Below the pieces are notes generated by a model. The model saw only the letters and a list, made by a program, of their open reading frames with translations. It was not told the origin of the DNA and ran no database searches. A DNA stretch of 57,885 nucleotides, taken from Lachnospiraceae bacterium. GTDB lineage: Bacteria; Bacillota; Clostridia; Lachnospirales; Lachnospiraceae. The DNA lies in contig JALESO010000026.1 in assembly GCA_022781925.1 (NCBI GenBank), positions 1 to 57,885 on the forward strand. The letters are read 5' to 3'. Position 1 is the first letter of the stretch. Each line of letters begins with the position of its first letter. A program made the position numbers and the translations under genes. This document shows positions 1-5,713 of the stretch, piece by piece.

Positions 1-203
1 TCTTTAAAAAATTTAAAGAACAATGCCAGATTGGTCTTTCCAGATGCATTTGCTCCATAAACTACTGCATATTTTAATAACTGGGTACTTTTTATCTTTA
101 ACCTGTGATTTGCATTTGTTCGTATTTTATTTGAGGAAATCATTGTCAGCTCTGCTACTTTATCAAAAGATTTAAAATTTTCAACACTTACTTTTACTAA
201 CAT
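1..203 (-). CDS. AAA family ATPase, N-terminal part only
   Basis: The gene runs off the left edge of the window; only the first 67 or so residues are present. It begins MLVKVSVENFKSF, the usual opening of SMC-like or OLD-like AAA ATPases (AAA_15/AAA_21 type), and has a Walker A motif, GANASGKTN, about 50 residues in. An AGGTG-type ribosome site (GGAGGTG) lies 7 bases before the ATG. Proteins that start this way are often parts of abortive-infection or overcoming-lysogenization defence systems, but many are simply uncharacterised, and the fragment cannot tell which. It is the first gene of a stretch full of broken genes, which suggests an accessory island. The ATPase identity is firm; the role is inference. 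Confidence 0.8.
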   Translation of the reverse strand, partial: MLVKVSVENFKSFDKVAELTMISSNKIRTNANHRLKIKSTQLLKYAVVYGANASGKTNLALFFKFFK

Positions 204-423
204 TCTTATACACCTCCACCTTTATTATATGTTTTACTCTTCTTTCAGTCAATGTAAATTTTCCTATTTAGAGATTTTTTCGTTATATATCATTCTCTTT
301 TCTATTTTTAACAATTTTATTTTGAGTTATGCATATAATATTAATGTATAAGTCAGCTTTTTGTAGCAACATTATTTTACTAATTCCGCTACCTGAAATA
401 TTCAGTAAATAAAAACTTCTAAT

Positions 424-813
424 TCACTTTTCTTCTATCTCTCCCAGTCCATCCTTCCTGTCACATTCAACATCTTTTCTTCTCGGAAACTGAGCATTTT
501 TTCCATTTGTTCCGCCGACAATGATATGATCCAGCAATTCTATTCCCAATAGCTTTCCGCACTTCTGCAGCTTTCTCGTAACAATCATATCCTCTTTTGA
601 TGGTTTCACATTGCCACTGGGATGATTATGAATCCCAATGATTGCAGAAGCATTTGCCAGAATACTGCTCTTAAAGACTTCCCTTGCTTCTGTTTTTCCT
701 GACAAATAGCTTATCACTTTGTTTGCCTTAATGCTTTTCTGCAACTCACTGATAATGCACAGATCTGCCACATTCACTCCCGGCAAAGCCGGGCATCTCA
801 TATCAATTTTCAA
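424..813 (-). pseudogene. radC: RadC-like JAMM domain, truncated at N-terminus
   Basis: The 129-residue frame matches the C-terminal metal-binding JAB/MPN domain of RadC-type proteins: AREVFKSSILANASAII is followed by the JAMM signature HNHPSG, then PSKED, and by LLGIELLDHIIVGG. RadC proteins are normally near 220 residues and begin with a helix-hairpin-helix region, which is missing here. The frame opens with TTG directly after a stop (TAA GGG TTG) and has no convincing ribosome site. The first 45 residues do not look like RadC until KANKVISYLSGKTEAREVF. I read it as a remnant whose 5' part was deleted or replaced, among other gene fragments. RadC-like proteins are frequent on mobile elements; the historical DNA-repair role is doubtful. 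A short stand-alone JAMM protein is the alternative. Confidence 0.6.
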
Positions 814-957
814 CCCTTATACACTAAATTTTTCATATTTTATAATCAAAAAGCAGGCAATGAAAGGTCACAAAACCTCTTCATCCACCCGCTTTTCACC
901 TATACTCTCACCACTACCGTTTCCACAACATCGGAATGTTCCCCCCACACATACCAC

Positions 958-1251
958 CTATTTTGTGACTTTCTCATGCTGGAAGACAAAATATTCCACT
1001 GCGCTATGTGGGAAAAATTCTTCCATTTGCCCATACATCTGTGCCGCCAACGTTTTGTTATATGTAATGATCAGTGTCGGTTTGTTCAACTGCTGAATAA
1101 CATTTGCCATGGTAAATGTCTTACCGGAACCTGTGACACCAAGCAACGTTTCAAACTGATTGCCTTCCTTGAAACCTTCCACCAGTTCTGAAATTACCTG
1201 TGGCTGATCTCCCGTTGGTTTATATTGTGAAACTAATTCAAAATGGTCCAT
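958..1251 (-). pseudogene. uvrB: uvrB 5' fragment (excinuclease subunit B)
   Basis: Ninety-seven residues correspond closely to the start of UvrB, the damage-verifying helicase-like subunit of the UvrABC excinuclease: [18 protein letters not shown], the Walker A motif [18 protein letters not shown], then [18 protein letters not shown]. After AVEYFV the family continues into the YYDYYQPEAY segment, but here the frame leaves the family and ends with FQHEKVTK and a stop. Full UvrB is about 660 residues, so only about 15 percent is present. The start is well formed (AGGAGGTC, then ATG). It cannot be functional excinuclease; a complete uvrB must lie elsewhere if the cell is proficient. Some residues ([14 protein letters not shown] where AHNKTLAAQLYGE is usual) differ from the consensus, which suggests that the copy is drifting. 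Confidence 0.85.
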
Positions 1252-1467
1252 ATAGACCTCCTGAGTGAATTTCTTCTATCTTTGAAAAAACATCTATCTG
1301 TCAGAATCTCTTCTATTAGTATTGTTACTTGTCTAGTATATCATTCAGAAGAAAAAAGCACAGGACAAATCGAATGTTCGTTCTGTACTTTTTAATCTTA
1401 ATTTATTCAAAAAGTTTCAATTCATTCTCAATCAAATCTTCTGCCAGATATCTTGCATCCATATTTT

Positions 1468-1620
1468 CTATTCCATACCTGGATGCCAGTATATTGCTTC
1501 CAAAATTCCCCGTGCTGCTGAAGGTGTCATAAAATCATAAGAACATCGTTCAACTTTCATCTCCGGTCTTGAAAATAAAGCATAATCGCCCCATACGTTT
1601 ACCCTTACACCGATGCCCAT
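1468..1620 (-). pseudogene. cas5c: cas5 (type I-C) 5' fragment
   Basis: Fifty codons begin [20 protein letters not shown] and continue [20 protein letters not shown] and EAIYWHPGM, which is the N-terminal ferredoxin-fold segment of type I-C Cas5 (the Cas5 that processes crRNA in this subtype). A TAG stop follows at once; the usual continuation (W-x-I-D-K-I and about 170 more residues) is absent. After the stop, another frame encodes an open tail that ends ARYLAEDLIENELKLFE, which I cannot assign. The ATG directly abuts the stop codon of the upstream gene, and its ribosome site (AAAGGAG) lies inside that gene, so it was once translated as part of an operon. No cas8c, cas7, cas4, cas1, cas2 or repeat array follows. 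It is the relic of a lost CRISPR-Cas operon. Confidence 0.8.
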
Positions 1621-2061
1621 CTATAATACTTCTCCTTTCTTATAGCATGCTGCAATATAATCCCGTGGTTGGTAATAAAAATCTGTGTTATAGTCTGATA
1701 TTTTCTCGTCTATCCACGAATGATAAACTTCCCATATGCCATTTAAAATATCAGAATCTTTATAGCTATCCTCTATCAGACGTTCATACACTTCACCAAT
1801 ATCCCAATAATCAGGAATTCGATAACGGCATTCGATTACATTATCAAAATTTCCTGTTTCTATCTTACATTCAGTTATAAATTCATGTGCAACCTTTTCC
1901 ATTGGTTCACAATGCAACACATCTGCATATTCATAAATTCTATCTATATTCTCTTTTCCCAATGCATCTGCTATTTCACATCTGGTTCTCTTTTTTAAGC
2001 GTCCAATGTATTCGATTAAACTACATGTAAAAAATAAATTATTATTATTTTTTGCTCCCAT
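1621..2061 (-). CDS. Partner protein of the DUF3990 gene, function unknown
   Basis: This 146-residue soluble protein starts 17 bases before the end of the DUF3990 gene, so the two are translationally coupled. It is rich in acidic and aromatic residues. The N-terminal half (LFFTCSLIEYIGRLKKRTR, ALGKENIDRIYEYADVLHCE) looks like a compact helical domain of the kind that accompanies DUF3990 genes in Clostridia. The C-terminal half (IGEVYERLIEDSY, VYHSWIDEKISDYN) is also predicted helical. There are no enzymatic motifs, signal peptide or membrane segment. The coupled arrangement behind a probable ADP-ribosyltransferase-fold protein is compatible with an antitoxin or a target adaptor, but this is inference from context. 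It ends immediately before the cas5 fragment, whose ribosome site it contains. Confidence 0.7.
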   Translation of the reverse strand: MGAKNNNNLFFTCSLIEYIGRLKKRTRCEIADALGKENIDRIYEYADVLHCEPMEKVAHEFITECKIETGNFDNVIECRYRIPDYWDIGEVYERLIEDSYKDSDILNGIWEVYHSWIDEKISDYNTDFYYQPRDYIAACYKKGEVL

Positions 2062-2512
2062 TTACTACCTCACTTCCTACATACTGCAATGTATCTAATG
2101 CGGATATCGTATGAAAACTGATCTGATGAGTCGGGTGATTGAACTTAACAAGTTCCCAAAATGCAGCTCTTGATATTTTTCCATCTATAAAATTTTGTAC
2201 ATAGTTGTAAATGGTATCATCTGCCATTGGTCCTTCTACAATATCATAATCATGTGATTGTCCACTTCGGCAGGCAACAATAAAATCCAACCATTCTTCT
2301 GTCATTTCTTCAAAAATCAAATACTTTAATTTATAATTCGGTGTATATTCATAACAATTCACGTATCCTTTGCGCCCATAACGAGTGGCCCAGCGTTCTG
2401 CCTGTTCCTGCATCTTAGTACAATAAAATCCAAAATAAAAATCTTTATTAAACAATGCTTTCCTAATTTCCGGAAATTCTACAATCTCCTTACTTCCATG
2501 ATATAAAATCAA
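2045..2512 (-). CDS. DUF3990 family protein, possible toxin
   Basis: The protein of 155 residues opens with ILYHGSKEIVEFPEIRKAL and continues KDFYFGFYCTKMQEQAERWA, the signature of DUF3990, a family with resemblance to ADP-ribosyltransferase folds (YHGS and the GFY..T strand correspond to the NAD-binding R/H and S-T-S positions). The acidic C-terminal part carries FHTISALDTLQYV. The start is TTG, chosen because a strong GGAGGAGG site lies nine bases upstream and no in-frame ATG is nearby. It overlaps the next gene by 17 bases. DUF3990 genes are commonly found in short two- or three-gene cassettes in gut Clostridia and are suspected toxins; enzymatic activity is not shown. Here the cassette occupies the place where the body of cas3 should be. 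Confidence 0.75.
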   Translation of the reverse strand: MILYHGSKEIVEFPEIRKALFNKDFYFGFYCTKMQEQAERWATRYGRKGYVNCYEYTPNYKLKYLIFEEMTEEWLDFIVACRSGQSHDYDIVEGPMADDTIYNYVQNFIDGKISRAAFWELVKFNHPTHQISFHTISALDTLQYVGSEVVNGSKK

Positions 2513-2625
2513 ATTTCTTTTCCTCCTCCCAATTATATAAAATCGTCAACTCACAATATAGATTTCATTTCCCAAAAGTACCTTTTTATACTATTTTCGT
2601 TCTTGATAATTTCACTATAATATCA

Positions 2626-2772
2626 TTACATGAATAATGCCATCCCATCCTCTAAAGAAAAATCCAATCCATATTCGTCTGTATACTGTTCTCCTGCTCT
2701 TTCTGCCGTTCCTTCCAGATGTTCTTTTACAGATTGTTCCCTTTCTCCATCTTTATGTGCAATATATTTCAT
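2626..2772 (-). pseudogene. cas3: cas3 5' fragment (HD-nuclease start)
   Basis: This 48-codon frame, too short for usual gene callers, begins MKYIAHKDGEREQSVKEHL and EGTAERAGE, the opening of Cas3 HD-nuclease domains, where the His of the AHK segment and the EHLEGTA helix precede the metal site. It then leaves the family (YTDEYGLDFSLEDGMALFM) and stops, before the HD motif and the whole helicase. AAGGAG lies eight bases upstream of the ATG. In type I-C operons cas3 directly precedes cas5, and a cas5 fragment lies 1 kb downstream on the same strand with two unrelated genes in between, so the two fragments support each other. The last 20 residues might derive from another protein of the inserted cassette; I do not recognise them. 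Confidence 0.65.
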
Positions 2773-2851
2773 TCGATCAACTCCTTGCATTAGCATATGT
2801 TGAAATTTATTTGCAGAAAAACAAATCTGATTTTTTAACTAATCTATTATT

Positions 2852-3583
2852 CTACTCACAAAACTCCACGATCTTCTCCGCGGTTTCCTCCTGCTGCTCC
2901 ACGGCAGAAATATCCGCTTCCCCATCCCCTTTCTGCGCACCATAATCTCCGTATCCTGCATGGTTACCGCCCTGAATACAGAATTCTTCATACGCAGACG
3001 GCATCAGCTTCCGGCCATCCACCACTTTATCCATATTCACGACTCCGTCATTGCTTCCATAGATAGACAACACCTTCAAATCTGTGTCTGACAAATCTTT
3101 TGTAGAATACGCTGCCAGAAAAATCAGTCCATCCAGTTTTTCACTGTTTTTGCCCGCATAAACGGCAGCCATGGCGCCGCCCAGAGAATGACCCGCCAGA
3201 TACCAGTGATCATAACTGTATGTTTCCATGATCTTATCCGCCCGGTTCATTCCAAGAAACGCCAGATTTCCCGGCATATGCACCAGATAGCAATCGATGC
3301 CCTCTGCCGCCAGCTGTTTCAGCAGATTTACATAAGCAAGATCTTCCACTTTTGCTCCCGGATAGAAAATTAATGCCGTATCATTGCCCGGTCCATCAAA
3401 AAAGTATCCATCTGCAACTTCCTCCACGGTAACATCCGCCGTACTCTGCAACGCAGCCTGACGGTCTTGTACATGGTAATAATTGCTCACATAGCCAAGA
3501 GAAACTACCACCAGTGCTACGATCACCGCCAGACCGATCAGTCCCGCCCGTTTTAATCTTTTTCCATTTTTTTGCTTACTCAT
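2852..3583 (-). CDS. Membrane-anchored alpha/beta hydrolase
   Basis: The 243 residues start with a basic stretch and one transmembrane helix (about residues 13-31), so the catalytic domain is probably held outside the membrane. The hydrolase fold shows the nucleophile elbow GHSLGGA, an acid in YGSNDGVVN and the catalytic histidine in GGNHAGYG, a complete Ser-Asp-His triad. FYPGAKVED after the first strand would form the oxyanion region. It resembles the dienelactone-hydrolase-like / alpha-beta hydrolase 'lysophospholipase-like' proteins that are common in Firmicutes; the substrate is unknown. The gene is a single transcription unit on the minus strand and lies at the boundary between the decayed island and ordinary chromosome. 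The triad is visible; substrate and topology are inferred. Confidence 0.85.
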   Translation of the reverse strand: MSKQKNGKRLKRAGLIGLAVIVALVVVSLGYVSNYYHVQDRQAALQSTADVTVEEVADGYFFDGPGNDTALIFYPGAKVEDLAYVNLLKQLAAEGIDCYLVHMPGNLAFLGMNRADKIMETYSYDHWYLAGHSLGGAMAAVYAGKNSEKLDGLIFLAAYSTKDLSDTDLKVLSIYGSNDGVVNMDKVVDGRKLMPSAYEEFCIQGGNHAGYGDYGAQKGDGEADISAVEQQEETAEKIVEFCE

Positions 3584-3886
3584 TTTTCATTTCCTTTCCA
3601 ACGTTACGTTTTACGATATTTCTACAAACCTTCTTACAATCTTTCTTATCATTTTTCAATTTTTCTTATGATCCTTCTTCCTTATTTCTGAAAACAATAT
3701 GCAACGCTCCATATATACTTCATCCCGTTCACTCATTGATGCTTTTGTAAAAAATCAGTAAATTCAATTTTTTCTCTTGACGAATCCCTTTTTTCGTATT
3801 AAACGGACCAAGGTTTTGAAGCGGAACGCTTTAAACAAATCCTATTTTATAGAAGAGTTCAAAAATTTTCAACAGGAGGTGTGATC

Positions 3887-3976
3887 ATGGACAATTGTGA
3901 TAGTACAGGACGAAGTATGATCTGCGGTGGCAGACAATGGAAACTGAATATGCAGCTGTTCCGTGTGATTCACTGA
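3887..3976 (+). CDS. Possible leader peptide upstream of mgtE (29 aa)
   Basis: A 29-codon frame begins at an ATG preceded by a very strong ribosome site (AGGAGG, six bases of spacing) and ends at TGA 266 bases before mgtE. The peptide (starts MDNCDSTGRSMICGGRQW, ends QLFRVIH) has no recognised family. The codons TGCGGTGG within it are perfectly complementary to CCACCGCA near 4020, so its translation could influence the fold of the leader. A weak promoter-like pair, TTGACG and TAAACG with 17 bases between, lies at 3777-3805. A small stand-alone gene or a chance ORF is possible; the ribosome site is the only firm support. Confidence 0.35.
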   Translation: MDNCDSTGRSMICGGRQWKLNMQLFRVIH

Positions 3977-4242
3977 TTCCTGCGTTTTCATTTCCCATAT
4001 TTTTATTTCATACATTTTCCCACCGCATACGATCAGTTCATATGTAATTTGCAAATGAACGGTAAGAATTCCTATACTGCACAGTCGGTAACTGTAACGT
4101 TAGCTTTCGGAATTTCGTAAAGCGGTGATTTTTTATGCCCTTTTTTCAGAGGTACACGACTGAACTACAAGTGCATTTCCACTCTGTCTTTAAAAGATGG
4201 CAAATGTATCCAAGTACCTGAGGGCTGTCAGGAGGAAATGAG

Positions 4243-5633
4243 ATGAAAAAAACATTAAAAAGACCAAACTATGCAGAAGAATTACTGAAAATCATTCAGA
4301 CCCCGTTAAAAAATGAGGTTCTGCTGGACCGGCTGAATGATTATCATGAAAGAGATATCGCAGATGCACTGGAACTGCTGTCACCACAGCAGCGCAAAAA
4401 ACTGTATCCGGTACTCGGTGCAGAAAGACTTGCAGAGATTTTTTCCTATCTGGAGACACCGACACAGTATCTGTCAGAGCTCAGTGTCAACCAGGCTGCA
4501 AAGATCGTATCCTTCATGGATTCTGACGATGCGGTAGACGTTCTGGAGCAGATGGAAGCATCCGCAAAGGAAAAAATCGTAAAACTGCTGGATGCTGATT
4601 CCAGTCATGACATCCGACTGATCCTCTCCTACGGTGAGGATGAGATCGGCAGCATGATGACCACAAACTTTGTAGCCATCCGCAAAGATCTGACCATCCG
4701 CCAGGCCATGCGGGAACTGGTGACACAGGCCGGTGAGAATGACAATATTTCCACGGTTTATGTGGTAGATCATACAGATAAATTTTACGGTGCCATTGAT
4801 CTGAAAGATCTGATCATTGCCCGTGAAACCGATGATCTGGAAGACATCATCAGTACATCCTACCCGTATGTAACAGATCATGAAAAAATCGAAAACTGCA
4901 TCGAAACCATCAAGGATTACGCCGAAGATTCTCTGCCGGTCCTGACCGACGCCGGAGAGCTGATCGGTATCCTGACTGCGCAGGATATCGTGGAGGCCGT
5001 AGACGATGAGATGGGTGAAGATTACGCAAAACTGGCTGGTCTGACTGCCGAGGAAGATCTGCATGAGAAAACATCCACCAGCATCAAGAAACGTCTGCCG
5101 TGGCTGATCATCCTGCTGTTTCTCGGAATGGCAGTATCCTCTGTGGTCGGTGTATTTGAGACCGTTGTAGCCGTACTGCCCATCGTTATGTGCTTCCAGT
5201 CCCTGATCCTTGATATGGCTGGAAACGTTGGCACCCAGTCTCTGGCTGTTACCATCCGTGTACTGGTAGACGAGACACTGACTGCAAAACAGAAATTCAA
5301 CCTTGTGCTGAAAGAGATGAAAATCGGATTCTTAAACGGTCTCTTCCTCGGAATCCTCTCTTTCGTATTCATCGGTCTGTACATCTGTATGTTAAAACAT
5401 TATCCGATGGGACATGCCTTCCTGATCTCCGGCTGTGTCGGCTTCTCCCTGATGGTTGCCATGGTAATCTCCAGCATGGTCGGCACCCTGATCCCGATGT
5501 TTTTCCACAAGATCAAGATCGATCCGCAGTTGCTTCCGGTCCGTTGATCACTACCGTCAACGATCTGGTTGCCGTTGTCACTTACTACGGACTTGCATGG
5601 CTTCTGCTGATCCATGTACTGCATATGATCTAA
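4243..5633 (+). pseudogene. mgtE: MgtE magnesium transporter, frameshifted near C-terminus
   Basis: MgtE is a dimeric Mg2+ channel gated by intracellular Mg2+. The frame shows the superhelical N domain (residues 1-130), two CBS domains (to about 260) and the membrane domain, including the family signature DMAGNVGTQSLAVT. AGGAGG lies seven bases before the ATG. Near residue 428 the frame runs KIKIDPQLLPVR and stops at 5547. Reading one frame over from 5527 restores the expected ending, in which PLITTVNDLVAVVTYYGLAW and LLLIHVLHMI form the last transmembrane helix, with a stop at 5633. Adding a single G after GATCCG at 5521-5526 joins the two. Thus one base is missing, by mutation or by a sequencing error; if real, the last helix is lost. 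A bidirectional terminator follows. Confidence 0.85.
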
Positions 5634-5645
5634 CACCATAGCCAT

Positions 5646-5697
5646 AAAAAAGACAGTTGTATACGAAATAGTAATTTCGATATACAGCTGTCTTTTT
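5646..5697. terminator. Bidirectional terminator between mgtE and AraC-GH39
   Basis: A long hairpin with AAAAAGACAG on the left and CTGTCTTTTT on the right, enclosing GTATACGAAAT / ATTTCGATATAC. A-rich and T-rich flanks on both sides let it serve the converging mgtE and AraC-GH39 genes. Confidence 0.85.
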
Positions 5698-5713
5698 AAA
5701 TTGCGATCATCCC

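Noticed and set aside
1-2800. A prophage or integrative element with integrase
   Set aside because: No integrase, transposase, phage structural gene or attachment repeat is visible. The region looks accessory only by its broken genes and the defence-type content.
3869-4054. 61-codon minus-strand ORF in the mgtE leader
   Set aside because: No ribosome site and no similarity to a protein; it overlaps the plus-strand leader.
4060-4242. Mg2+-sensing M-box riboswitch before mgtE
   Set aside because: Only one block (GGTGATTTTTTATGCC) resembles the M-box. The other conserved parts such as GTTAGGTGAGGCTCC and GGATGCxxGTCC are not present, so no riboswitch is annotated.
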